Source: Arctopsyche grandis (Eukaryota > Arthropoda > Insecta > Trichoptera > Hydropsychidae). From it: a stretch of 64,000 bases of DNA. The stretch is from assembly GCF_051622035.1 (NCBI RefSeq), contig NC_135356.1:31286290-31350289 (forward strand), written 5' to 3'. The stretch's first letter is position 1; every line of letters starts with the position of its first letter. The notes beneath the pieces were generated by a model. That model had not been told where the DNA came from. It did not search any database and was given only the letters and a program-made list of their open reading frames with translations. This document shows, in pieces, positions 54,455 to 64,000 of this stretch. The position numbers and the translations under genes are program-made.

Positions 54455-55198
54455 CTAAGATAATACTATGCATATTAATATGCTATCCCAGTGCTTTATT
54501 GGTTGTCCCATTGTTTGTAATGTTCGTATATTTATCGTTATTTCGTCAATTAAATGACGTAAATCTGTGTAATTTTCCCTTTGAATTGCCCTTAAGTTAA
54601 ACATTGAATTTATTTTTGTTTTAATTATCATCCTAGAATGATTATATCGCTCTACTAACAGTTCCCACGCGATGGTGTAATTTTCTTCCGTATTTTCTAG
54701 TCCTTGAATGACTTGCATAGCTGAACCTTGTAGTGATTTTTTAAGATAAGCAAGTTTTGATATATTATTTAGATCAGAATTATTATGAATAAGTGAAATG
54801 AACATGTCTCTGAATTCACCCCAGGATTCTTGGGTGCCAGTGAAATTAGGTACATTTAGGGGACATAAATTAGTTACGTTTGTTTCCGAAAAAAAATTTT
54901 TTTTTTGTTTTACGATTTGTCTTGATCTATCATCAATCATATGATTAGCCATATCCGTGAATTCATCATAAGCCTTAAAATATCTGTTTTCATGCATATC
55001 TCTATCTTGTTCATTTTCAAAATCACCCAAATTTATACCCAACTGTGCCTCTTCGAATTTTCCTTTATAAGTTTCTACCAGTGATACCTTACGCTGAATT
55101 ACACCCAAACTTGGACAATCTTTTAATTCTTTTATAGCCTTTGACAGAATTTCATATGCTTTGGATCTATTTTTTTTTAATACTTCGTAACTAGCCAT
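54455..55198 (-). CDS. Pao Gag (DUF1759-type)
   Basis: The 247-residue frame from MASYEVLKKNRSKAY carries a coiled N-terminal part, CPLNVPNFTGTQESWGEFRD and SKLAYLKKSLQGSAMQVIQG, typical of BEL/Pao Gag. It ends HWDSILICIVLS then TAG (54455-54457). The same frame continues directly with LPLRMQIEWE of pol, so Gag and Pol are one frame broken by a single amber codon, in a place where relatives usually read Lys. Confidence 0.92.
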   Translation of the reverse strand: MASYEVLKKNRSKAYEILSKAIKELKDCPSLGVIQRKVSLVETYKGKFEEAQLGINLGDFENEQDRDMHENRYFKAYDEFTDMANHMIDDRSRQIVKQKKNFFSETNVTNLCPLNVPNFTGTQESWGEFRDMFISLIHNNSDLNNISKLAYLKKSLQGSAMQVIQGLENTEENYTIAWELLVERYNHSRMIIKTKINSMFNLRAIQRENYTDLRHLIDEITINIRTLQTMGQPIKHWDSILICIVLS

Positions 55199-56004
55199 GA
55201 TGTTGAGAAAAAAAGTAATAATAATAAAATAACTTGATTATTATAGATGTGTGAAAATGTGATGTTTCGATTTATTCGGTTATTGTTGTAATGTTGTGTA
55301 TTTTCTAGAATGTTGCAAGTATAAATTGTTGTAAAAGTATACTATATCTATTTTACCGTCGTGAAATTTCATTTACGAAAATTAAAGTAACTGTTCATTT
55401 ATAATCTATATTTATTTAGTAAATTTACAGTTTTACTAATTTAACTTAAACTTTATAATTGGATTCCTAAATTAATTTATTTATCTCGTACTTATATGTA
55501 CATACATATGTATAATTGTCACCTGTTTAAAATGACAAACATGTACATGTAATCGATCTACGCGACTCACGTACAATATTTAGAACAATGTGACAAATCT
55601 GTCCCAAAAGGAGAACTGTTCAATATTCAAATTGAACAACAGAAAACTATTTAAAAAAATTCCATATTCGCACGAAAGCGTGAAATACTTAACAAATACC
55701 TAATACCGCTCAAGATCATTCACCTTCATGAAGTCAGAATTGAGGGCATTAGTATTTAAAGTTACTGGATTTCTATGAAATTCCCAACTCGTGAATCCAA
55801 CAAAGCTCAAGATCGTTCGTATTCACGAAGTCAAAATTGAGGAAGTTAGTATTCAGAAGCAGCTGAATATTCGCGAACGTGAACAACAATCGTAACCTTT
55901 CTATATAATAATTAGAATCAAATGATAATACAAAAAAGAGAAACAATCGTTCACGCGAAAGCATTCATGGAGGAAATTATTATTTTATGTATTTAAAAAA
56001 CTGT
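55199..56004 (-). other. Pao 5' untranslated region
   Basis: It lies between the 5' LTR and the gag start. It holds two imperfect copies of a motif including CTCAAGATCATTCACCTTCA / CTCAAGATCGTTCGTATTCA (about 55709 and 55806), so a short local duplication is present. No long ORF. Confidence 0.6.
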
Positions 56005-56392
56005 ATCATCAGTAAAATTTTTGGCAACCCTAACGCACAGAAGCAGAAATATGTATACACAATGGAATAAATGTGACAATAATTCGGACAGAAAGGAGTG
56101 ATCATTGACTTATGTTGGCTCTTGCAGATAAAATCATGCAATCCGTTTCGAAGGACCATGGAAATTTACGTAATTGAGTAATAATGACTCCTTTCTTGGC
56201 GGTTTTACTTTCCTTTATTACAAGAAATAGAAGAGGGACTGCCGGCTGGTGTATGGTGATTGGCACATCACCTATTGAATGTTTAACTGATACTAATTAT
56301 TAAATGAATGCAGTGCACCGTCGGTAGCCCTCTGTTTATACATTTATAATATATCAGGTGGGGAGCGACCATAACAATATGAAGATTGTCCA
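56005..56392 (-). repeat. Pao 5' LTR
   Basis: Second copy of the 388-bp repeat. Its outer boundary at 56392 abuts the right 2140-bp duplicate with no polypurine tract, as expected for the 5' side. Confidence 0.9.
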
Positions 56393-58532
56393 ATAGGCGC
56401 CGATTTGTTTTTTTCGATTCAATGGATTCACTCCCGCGGGTGCGCAAGGCGAGTAGTGTCATGGAGCGCAGCCCCGTGGGGCCCCGAAGGGGCCGCAGCC
56501 TTATGGGGCCCCGAAGGTGGCGCAGCCCCATGGGGCCCCAAAGGGGGCGCAGCTTTATGGGGCGCAGCCTTATCGAGCGCAGCCTTATGGGGCGCAGTCT
56601 TTTGGGGCGCAGCCTTATGGGGCGCAGTCTTTTGGGGCGCAGCCTTATGGGGCGCAGCCTTATGGGGCGCAGCCTTAGGGGCGCAGCCTCATGGGGCGCC
56701 GCCTTATGAAGCTCAGCCGCATGGGGCCCCGAAGGGGGCGCAGGGGGGCGCAGCTTTATGGGGCGCAGCCTTATCGGGCGCAGCCTTATGGGGGGCAACC
56801 TTATGGGGTGCAGCCCCATGGGGCCCCGAAGGGGGCGCAGGGGGGCGCAGCCTTATGGGGCGAAGCCCTAAATGGCAACTGATCATGGGGGCGAAGCCCT
56901 AGACGACATTAACTAAGGGGGGCGAAGCCTTAGACGACAATTTATCATTGGAGCGCGGAGGGGCGAAGCCCTAAAAGGCATTAACTAAGGGGGGCGTAGC
57001 CCTAGATGGCAATTAATCATGGGGGCGAAGCCCTAGACGGCATTTAATCATCGGGGCGCGGTGGGGCGAAGCCCTAAAAGGCATTAACTAAGGGGGGCGA
57101 AGCCCTAGAGGGCATTTAACCATGGGGGCGCGGAGGGGCGAAGCCCTAAAAGGCAACTGATCATGGGGGCGAAGCCCTACACGGCATTTAATCATGGGGG
57201 CGCGGAGGCATCAGCTAAGGGGGGCGAAGCCCTAAACGGCAATTGCTCATGGGGGCGTGGAGGGGCGAAGTCCTAGAAGACAAAGGCTCAGGGGGGCGCC
57301 GAGGGCGAAGCCCTAAAAGGCAAAAAATAAAATTTGATTTTTTTTGAATTTTTTTTATTTTTTTGATTTTTTTTTTTATTTATTTTTTAAATTTTTCAAA
57401 TTTTCTTTAAATTTTTTTTTTTTAATTAAATGTTTACTATTAGCTTAGTCATGTTTAAGCGGTTTATATTATAAATACTGAGCGAAGCCGGGTAATACAG
57501 CTAGTACTATTATAATTAAATACTGTCCTTTGATTTTTAAATACCAAGAGAATATTAAAATACGCACCAGTAATGATCTGAAGTAGGCGTAAAGTTTGCA
57601 GTCACAGAAGACGTGGGTTGGATCTCGTTCGCAAGACACGGAAGAACACGGAAGAACACGTCGATCTCGTCCGACGGCCGGCCGCAGACTGACAGCGGTC
57701 GCTTTTGGTCCGAACCTCGTGCAACTAAATGTCGGCCATTTCCTTTCACAGCCTAATCATGTTTCGTGTTCAAACATTCTACATAGCTCCATTTCCACAC
57801 TTGTCGTATCCACAAAAGTCTCAATGAGTACATTAAATATCCTTATTTTGTACTAATAAATTATTATATTAATTACATACATAATACAAATACATTGTAT
57901 TTTAGAACAATATACGCGCATACTAGATTGATCACGGGGATGAAAAAGGAGATAAAGAGAGCTCACAAAAATGGTTCAAACAACATGGCGAAGGGTGGCT
58001 TCAAACGCACCAACACACCCTTGTGCAATGGGGCGAAAGCTTTACAATTCGAGAGTAACCTGAGCAAGAATCACATTTTTACTTACCAGAGCGGAGACTT
58101 ACCAATTTTAACTAAAATGGACCCCACTTTTGGGGTCCCGAAATTAATCGTGTAGACAAATATTCATTATTAAAACTGCATACATATAGAGGCGACCAGT
58201 GGTGTAGGTAGAAATTTTGGGCCCTGATGCAAATATTACGCAAGGGCCCCTTGATATATTTTTTTTAATTCGAAATAAAGTCAGTTTATGTATGTATTTT
58301 ACATAATAAATATTCATATAATAGAGAAAATATTAAAATATTTTAGAAATAATCTCACCAATTTAAATTTTTCTTTCTTGCTTTCATAATCACTAATTAA
58401 ATTTTTAACTTCTAATTTTGCCGCTTATTTATGTTCAATGGCCAACAATGCAAGACTATTTTGTCTCGATTGTCCGTTGTTTTTAATCATTTTTAATTTA
58501 CTGAAAGATCTTTCAATACTCGCCAAAATTCA
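56393..58532 (+). repeat. 2140-bp direct duplication, right copy
   Basis: Same sequence as 46591-48730. It starts in the middle of the Helitron (its 5' end is missing) directly after the LTR, and its right end runs on without a break into the rest of the fossil hAT, so the right junction is the ancestral one. Confidence 0.95.
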
Positions 58533-58830
58533 CTTTCCAAACAACTGTATTTTGTAATAAGTAATTATGAAAATTGTTTTATGGTCAAGTTTTCAGTGAA
58601 ATCGTTTTTCAATAATGAAATTACTTGAATGAACTATTCATTAAATTGATCTGAGAAAACTTCTGGATATTTTTTCCTTAATATTAAACAATTTTCTGAA
58701 ATATTTTAATTATGATGAATTCATAATATTCCGAGGTTCAAGAAAATTGAAATAGTTTTTCAATAACTGCATTCCTTGAAAGCGACTTTTAAGTTGACCG
58801 TTTACCTAGTTAATAATGTTATAAAATACA
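58197..58830 (-). pseudogene. hAT fossil (ZMYM1-like), uninterrupted copy
   Basis: The minus strand reads FQGMQLLKNYFNFLEPRNIM near 58745-58800, decays through several stops, and continues through ASIERSFSKLKMIKNNGQSR across position 58532, where the left copy is cut by the LTR. The order is that of the C-terminal half of ZMYM1-like hAT transposases. CAGTGGTGTAGG at 58197 is the terminus. Confidence 0.75.
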
Positions 58831-58902
58831 TTTAGTCTGAATAGTTATCCACTGTTGAATCTGTAATCGGAGCATTTGTAATCCGATTTTTATAAACATC
58901 AG

Positions 58903-59084
58903 GCCCAGCAAAGCAAACCTTTGAAAGCGCTGATGTACTGCGGCTACTGCTACAGCAACGGCGAGGCTAATGTCATCTATAATACACACGATCTGAGTTC
59001 ACCTACGGGCAAGTTAACATGTCCAATACTGAGGAGATATGTCTGTCCCATTTGTGGAGCGACTGGCGATGATGCCCATAGCAA
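58903..59084 (+). CDS. nanos: nanos zinc-finger exon (partial gene)
   Basis: An exon bounded by AACATCAG and a GTAAGA donor encodes 60 residues. They include the first Nanos CCHC finger (YCGYC, NTH, LTC) and most of the second (YVCPICGATGDDAH), with the family spacing C-x2-C-x12-H-x10-C-x7-C-x2-C-x7-H. Nanos is an RNA-binding translational repressor acting with Pumilio in posterior patterning and germ cells. The final Cys of finger 2 must come from the next exon. The nearest acceptor (59180) would give KSY-Leu and a stop, without Cys. I found no proper next exon before 64000, nor the poorly conserved upstream exons. The exon itself is intact, so it may be a live gene with a large intron or a displaced fragment. 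Confidence 0.85.
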
Positions 59085-60340
59085 GTAAGATATACATAGA
59101 TATGTAGAATACGTTAAAATGTATGTACATAATGCGAGGACTTAAATATGTAATTACAAACAATGATTTTTTTCTTTCAGAAGCTACTTATAATTACTGA
59201 TAATTTTTTGCATATACCTACTTTTTCTTTCTAATTTTAATGTAGGTTCGAGTTTATTTTTCAATTCCTACATACTATTCATATCATATATACTACATCG
59301 CCTAATGGCTACTGATTACATATGTATGTAGTATAACATTATCTTGTTTATTTTTTTTTTTCTTGTTTTATGTTTTAGAATGTATGTCTTCATAAAATAA
59401 TACATCTCTCTTACTGTTGTTAGATTAATAGATATGTATAGTATATATGCATATATTATTTAGTAAAGTTTATCATTGTAACATATTACTGTAAAGTTTA
59501 GGTATATGTATATATATTTTGTGTGAATGGTAAAAAAATTAACTAAATATGTATAAGTATACACAAAATTTATGTCTCCATAAAATAATACATCTCACTT
59601 ACTGCTGTTAGATTAGTACATCCATACAATGTATAATAGATATATTTATATTCTTATTTAGGGATCATTGTAAAGATCAGGTATATCCAGTGGCGGCTCG
59701 TCCATACGCACTGCGGTACTGCAGCACCCCCAAAGAATTTGAGAAAAATTTAATATTATTATATACATAAATGTATGTATATTATATGAAAATATCAATA
59801 TTATTTAAGCGTGTATTAAGCTCGCCCGCACACCGATACACCCAATAATGATCATACATCGTGGTAATAATATCAGACAGTGAGGCATCGTTTATGATTT
59901 TGTGCAGTACGGTTTTCGATAGAATATGCCGAGTGGGCGAAGGAGGGGCGCGGGGGCAGCTAGAAGCTTGGTCCGTACTGCACTCCCAACAGTATACACA
60001 TTTCTTGTTGCGCCGCGCGCTCGACACGCTCCTCACTTTTCGTCATTTCTTCTGAACCTTTTGCCTTTCCTTCTACACCTCTTACACTTTCTACGTTTCT
60101 ACACTTCCTTCCACACGTCACTTTAAGTATTTAAGATGGTATCAAAATCAAGAGAAGCTGAGCCAATGTTTTCAAGAACTTAACCCTTTGGCTGCTACGA
60201 GGTTTTTCAATGTCCAAGCGAAAAATGTTAACATTTGTAATTATTTTGAAAAAAAAAAAATATAATATTTTTTTTTACATACTTACTTCGCCGAACGCTC
60301 GTAATTTTTATAATTTTATTTTTTTTTATTTTATTTATTT
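59085..60340. other. Non-coding: tandem duplication and a hAT-like terminus
   Basis: A segment with TCATAAAATAATACATCTC at about 59390-59500 recurs at about 59578-59685 with changes. CAGTGGCGGCTCGTCC at 59688 looks like a transposon end followed by GC-richer DNA up to about 60130. No partner end or gene found. Confidence 0.5.
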
Positions 60341-63241
60341 TTATTTATTTGGAAAATTTACAGTTTACAGTTTATTAGATTGATAGTAAAAAAAATATAA
60401 TTATGTTAAGTAAACCATTAATAATTTTCACATATAGGTAAAAAAAGAAAAGCTCAAACATTTAAAATAAGAAACAAAAATGATAATAGAGTAAGATAGT
60501 TAAAGAAAACAAAAAAAGAAAAAAAATAGAAATAACAGTATAATAAAAATATCAGAATAATAAGAATAATAATATGATAAAAATTATGAAATAATATAAA
60601 AAATATAATATATAACAAAAAACAAAAAGACAAAATAAATACATCAAAATAAAAATTCATAATCATAATCATAAACTTTCATTAAAATTAATCATCGAAA
60701 AACAAATTTGCAATAATTACTCTAGCTTGTATAGCATTAATATTAAATAAGTCAAACATAGAAATTGTTAAGATTAGTGTGTTGACGGTGGAGCTTGCAC
60801 GCCAGATGAATGAGCTTCTTCCATAATTAGAAAAAGTATTAGGTATGTAAAGGAGCTCATTACATCTAGTCATTCTATTTGGTACACGCAATGATAGTCT
60901 GCTCAATAATTGAGGACAGTCAATCGAGCCGTTAAGGATGTTCAAAATTGTTGAGATGTCAGCTATCTCCCTTCTTTTGACAAGAGGAAGTAGATGCTGA
61001 CACCTACAAGCATCTTCATAGGAAGTATAGGTTAATCCAAAACGGCTACTGACGTACCTCAGGAATCTCTTCTGAATGCGCTCCAATCTGTCTCTTGCAC
61101 CAGAGTAATCTGGGTTCCAAACTTGGGATGCAAACTCAACAATACTTCTTACGTATGCACAATATAGTATTTTGTATGATTTTATAGAAGTAAAGCATTT
61201 GGAGGACCGGATGACGAACCCGAGGGCCTTCGACGCTCGAGCTACAACATTGTCAATATGTTTACTAAAGGATAGATCAGAGTTTAAAAAGACTCCCAAA
61301 TCCCTAATTTCCGATACCCTTGTGAGTCTATGTCCGTTAATTGAATGAGGAAAGTCAACTGGACATAGTTTTCTGGTGAAGGTTATGCAGGAGCATTTTG
61401 CTACATTAATTTCCAACTTATTTATGCTGCAATAAGCCTCTAGTCTGAACAAATCATCTTGTAGGGCCAAAGCATCATTTCGGTTGTCTATTCTCTTGAA
61501 AATCTTCATATCATCAGCAAATAATAGTACATTTGAATTCTGAAAACATTTTTCAATATCGAAGATGAAAATATTGAATAATAGAGGTCCCAAGAGGGAG
61601 CCTTGTGGAACACCAGAAGGAATATTCATCCATTTCGATATAAATCCATTTAATGAGACAGCCTGTGATCGACGCGTAATGTATGAGGTGAACCATCTAT
61701 AGAGATCACCATGAATACCGATCTGTAAAAGTTTTTCAAGGAGAATATCGTGATCAATCTTGTCAAATGCCTTACTATAATCTGTATATATAGTATCAAC
61801 CTGAGACCGATCGTTCATGGCATTAGTAACGAAATCATTAAATAGTAGTAAATTTGTTGTAACTGAGCGTCCTTTCTGAAAACCATGTTGTTGCATACTA
61901 AGAGATTGCGAGATAGCTGGAAAAAGTTGGTCGTACACTAATTTTTCTAATATCTTAGCAAATATACATAGCTTTGATATAGGCCTGTAATTGGAAATTT
62001 CGTTTTTTTTTCCTTTCTTATGTACAGGAGATATGAATGCTGATTTCCAGATACAAGGTACAAGGCCCTCACTAATAGATCTTTTATAGATAATGGTTAG
62101 TGGTAAAGTTAGGCTTTCAGCACATTTTGAGATAAAAATTGGAGAAATTAAATCTGGGCCTGCTGTTTTATGAATATCAGTTGATTTCAAAATATTTAAT
62201 ACTTTTTCACTTCGAATTTCAATTGATCCAATTTCAGAGGAAGATGTGACAGAACAGACGTTGGTTGGTAAGGGATAAGAGGAAGTCGATTGATTAGAGA
62301 CCGGTTTAAGGAACGTCGAGTAAAAGAAGGAAGAAAACAAATTACAAATGTCCACCCCCGTATCAGCAGTAATGTCACCATGATACAGAATATGAGGTAG
62401 GACGTTGTTTTTGTTCCTTGATTTAATGTAGGACCAGAATGCTTTGGGATTCAAGGAAATGTCGTTTTCTACTAAAGTCATATAATTTTTGAAACATTCT
62501 TTCTCTAAAGTTTTTGCCCGATTGCGTAATAGTACAAAGGTATGATGGTCAGCCAGGTTGTTATAATTTTTGAATTTCTTAAAAAATTTGTACTTTTCCT
62601 TCAGGACTTTTTTTAGGGGTGCAGTATACCAAGCGGGAAATTTTCTACTTTGAACATGTTTCTGTGGGATATATTTATCCCTTAAATTATATATAAGATT
62701 ATAAAATGAATTTACAGCATCATCAAGAGAAACAGTATGTAAATAAGACCAAGAAACAGAGTTTAATTCATTTTGAATCTCGTTATAGTTACCAAGATCA
62801 AAAAGGAATCTAGTATAAGGTTTAGATTTAAGTGATCGATAAAAAGTTAGATCAGCAGTAATTAACAGAGATTTATGATAAGGATCCTCAGGAACGAGAG
62901 GATCTAAACAGGCATCTACTACCAAATGTTCATTTGATAAAACTAGATCAAGAATACGGCCGAATAAGTTAAGTACTCCATTATATTGTTTAAAATTACA
63001 AAAATGTAATGCATCAATAAGAGTCATTTCGGTGCTTCTTAACGAATTGATAGGTATAAGTCCTCCTCTGGAGATATCCTGGGACCATTGGATGTTACTT
63101 AGATTGAAATCTCCAACAATTAAAAATCTATCATCCGGGTAGTTAGTTGAAATAGTAGACATGTTTTCAAGAAAATTAGTAAGTTGAGTATTAAAAGAAT
63201 TACCTATGTTCTCAGAACATAAATACAATACACATATATGA
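60340..63241 (-). mobile_element. LINE retrotransposon, 5'-truncated
   Basis: It contains a long ORF2 and a 3' end with an AAATAAATAAAAATAAA-like tail (60340-60355 on the complement). The 3' part is closely similar to 26521-27793. The 5' end is lost inside the endonuclease (before CVLYLCSENIG). Target duplication not identified. Confidence 0.85.
60688..63228 (-). CDS. LINE ORF2: endonuclease (partial) and reverse transcriptase
   Basis: The 846-codon frame has no interruption. It starts in the APE endonuclease with FLIVGDFNLSNIQW (about residue 35) and GRILDLVLSN, then a linker, then RT with NEISNYRPISKLCIFAKILE, QQHGFQKGRSVTTNL, IYTDYSKAFDKIDHDILLEK, GVPQGSLLGPLLFN and the LLFADDMKIF active site, then the C-terminal domain. 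It is of Jockey/CR1-like type. The protein nicks target DNA and copies the RNA from the nick. Only the N-terminal part of the endonuclease is missing, and the Met used as start is internal. Confidence 0.9.
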   Translation of the reverse strand: MYLCSENIGNSFNTQLTNFLENMSTISTNYPDDRFLIVGDFNLSNIQWSQDISRGGLIPINSLRSTEMTLIDALHFCNFKQYNGVLNLFGRILDLVLSNEHLVVDACLDPLVPEDPYHKSLLITADLTFYRSLKSKPYTRFLFDLGNYNEIQNELNSVSWSYLHTVSLDDAVNSFYNLIYNLRDKYIPQKHVQSRKFPAWYTAPLKKVLKEKYKFFKKFKNYNNLADHHTFVLLRNRAKTLEKECFKNYMTLVENDISLNPKAFWSYIKSRNKNNVLPHILYHGDITADTGVDICNLFSSFFYSTFLKPVSNQSTSSYPLPTNVCSVTSSSEIGSIEIRSEKVLNILKSTDIHKTAGPDLISPIFISKCAESLTLPLTIIYKRSISEGLVPCIWKSAFISPVHKKGKKNEISNYRPISKLCIFAKILEKLVYDQLFPAISQSLSMQQHGFQKGRSVTTNLLLFNDFVTNAMNDRSQVDTIYTDYSKAFDKIDHDILLEKLLQIGIHGDLYRWFTSYITRRSQAVSLNGFISKWMNIPSGVPQGSLLGPLLFNIFIFDIEKCFQNSNVLLFADDMKIFKRIDNRNDALALQDDLFRLEAYCSINKLEINVAKCSCITFTRKLCPVDFPHSINGHRLTRVSEIRDLGVFLNSDLSFSKHIDNVVARASKALGFVIRSSKCFTSIKSYKILYCAYVRSIVEFASQVWNPDYSGARDRLERIQKRFLRYVSSRFGLTYTSYEDACRCQHLLPLVKRREIADISTILNILNGSIDCPQLLSRLSLRVPNRMTRCNELLYIPNTFSNYGRSSFIWRASSTVNTLILTISMFDLFNINAIQARVIIANLFFDD

Positions 63242-63720
63242 AATTTGAGAAGGTTGCGATGATTAGTGGTGCTGCGTAAAGTGAGTGATAATACTTTATA
63301 TACATTTTTAGAAGCAGTTGTGGACTCGTGCTCTCTCTTTCTTTCTTGCTTTTACATGCGTGCGTGCGAAAGAGATACCTACATATATACACTAAATAAG
63401 TTTTGACGATTATTTTCCGACGCTTTATTTTTTTCAATAATCTATTTTTAGACATCGATGTATCCTAACAACATGCGATATATTCGAAACAGGTAGCGGT
63501 CTTTCTCTCTTTCTTTCTTGGTTTTAATTGTGTACGTGTGAGCGAGACACACAAGGATGTGAAGTTTCTAATAATCAAATAATTTTTCAACATGTATCAT
63601 AAACATTTTGTATGCATTTCAGTTGCATTCGATTGATTGCATGAATTCGTGACGTCTCGTGACCTATATAATTGAAAGCGGATTTCTATTGTTTTTTGCC
63701 ATTTATTTTAACTCTGCAAA
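63242..63720. other. Non-coding; microsatellite-like CT/TC stretches
   Basis: Two similar stretches with CTCTCTTTCTTTCTT lie at about 63330 and 63500, each followed by motifs like GTGCGAAAGAGA / GTGTGAGCGAGA. CCTATATAATTG at 63663 could be a TATA element for the frame at 63721. Confidence 0.4.
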
Positions 63721-63954
63721 ATGATATCGGACAGTGAAAGTGATGAAAGCGAAATAATAGCTCCTCGCCGAGGAACTCGACAAATCAGCAGCTCTACTGA
63801 TTCTGAAAATGAATTTATCGACAATAATCAATTCCCAAGTAATAACTCCTTATATGACATTGACAACGAACCCGAAATTTACTTTGATGGGGAACCCGAA
63901 ATTGAAGAGCTTTTATTTAAAAAATTGATAAATGTTTATAAAGCTCGATTGTAA
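63721..63954 (+). CDS. Short acidic protein, possibly N-terminus of a piggyBac-like transposase
   Basis: The 77-codon frame MISDSESDESEIIAPRRG, then SSSTDSENEFIDNN and EPEIYFDGEPEIEELLFKKL is very acidic and Ser/Asp-rich, like the beginnings of many PGBD-type transposases. It ends with TAA at 63952-63954, well before any catalytic domain. The TATA-like sequence 58 bp upstream and clear ATG context support a real start. Identity is uncertain. Confidence 0.4.
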   Translation: MISDSESDESEIIAPRRGTRQISSSTDSENEFIDNNQFPSNNSLYDIDNEPEIYFDGEPEIEELLFKKLINVYKARL

Positions 63955-64000
63955 AATAAATATAAATACGTATACAAAAAAAATGTTTCGTGCCACTGAT

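Larger units (their letters stand above)
48731..56392 (-). mobile_element. BEL/Pao LTR retrotransposon
   Basis: Direct terminal repeats of 388 bp at 48733-49120 and 56005-56392 enclose gag and pol on the minus strand. On that strand the LTR begins TGGACAATC, and a polypurine tract (TATAGGGGGGAGTA, 49121-49134) lies directly before the 3' LTR, confirming the boundary. A clear primer-binding site next to the 5' LTR was not identified. The flanks lack a matching 5-bp duplication and are instead the ends of the 2140-bp direct repeats. LTRs looked identical in my reading, suggesting recent activity or recombination. Confidence 0.92.

Noticed and set aside
59085..59400. Candidate next exons for nanos at 59181 and 59377
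   Set aside because: Both follow plausible acceptors and are in a workable phase, but neither supplies the required Cys of the second finger and both stop within a few codons.

Overview
The window is AT-rich eukaryotic DNA. It is almost certainly from an arthropod and probably an insect. It carries a nanos-type zinc-finger exon, pieces of several intron-bearing metazoan genes, and a dense mix of insect-type transposons (hAT, mariner, Helitron, BEL/Pao, several LINE types, solo LTRs). CATACATATGTATG-like microsatellites are common. I see no prokaryotic, organellar, rRNA, tRNA or CRISPR features. The species cannot be named from the sequence. I see no complete host gene; this is a transposon-rich region with fragments of host genes.

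Layout: 1-2073 is a tandem array of about 214-bp units, each holding an exon-like 41-codon unit with splice sites on the minus strand. 2305-4104 holds two minus-strand Helitrons, the second carrying antisense pieces of glycine C-acetyltransferase (GCAT). 4106-5210 is a GC-rich dispersed repeat. 5219-7912 is an apparently intact hAT with perfect 8-bp target duplications. 8219-13258 is a nest of LINE fragments and a decayed ZMYM1-like hAT. Three solo LTRs of one family lie at 13360, 16623 and 38829.

Between about 15.3 and 22.7 kb, and inverted at about 36.2-40.8 kb, lies a rearranged inverted duplication. It contains decayed pieces of conserved single-copy-type genes: methylthioribose-1-phosphate isomerase, GID4 (twice), O-GlcNAc transferase and a probable Mediator subunit 13, plus exon-like pieces I could not name. 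From 24 to 36 kb there are small MITEs, a 5'-truncated LINE with target duplications, four hAT remnants, and a mariner broken by a LINE that is itself broken by another LINE.

From 43.6 to 45.2 kb a MITE and a hAT sit side by side with three copies of one 8-bp target sequence. From 46.0 to 58.5 kb a nearly complete BEL/Pao retrotransposon (gag plus a 1440-aa pol, LTRs, polypurine tract; gag and pol separated by one in-frame TAG) lies between two direct 2140-bp copies of a block. That block contains a Helitron with a GC-rich minisatellite and the end of a fossil hAT. The geometry is what ectopic recombination between two Pao insertions would leave. At 58903-59084 there is a well conserved nanos zinc-finger exon. 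From 60.3 to 63.2 kb lies a long LINE open frame of 846 aa, the close relative of the truncated copy at 26.5 kb. The window ends with a short acidic open frame of unknown nature.

The most promising observations are the exon-like tandem array, the Helitron carrying GCAT exons, the Pao element between duplicated flanks, the same-site solo LTRs in opposite relative orientation, and the cluster of fused gene fragments.
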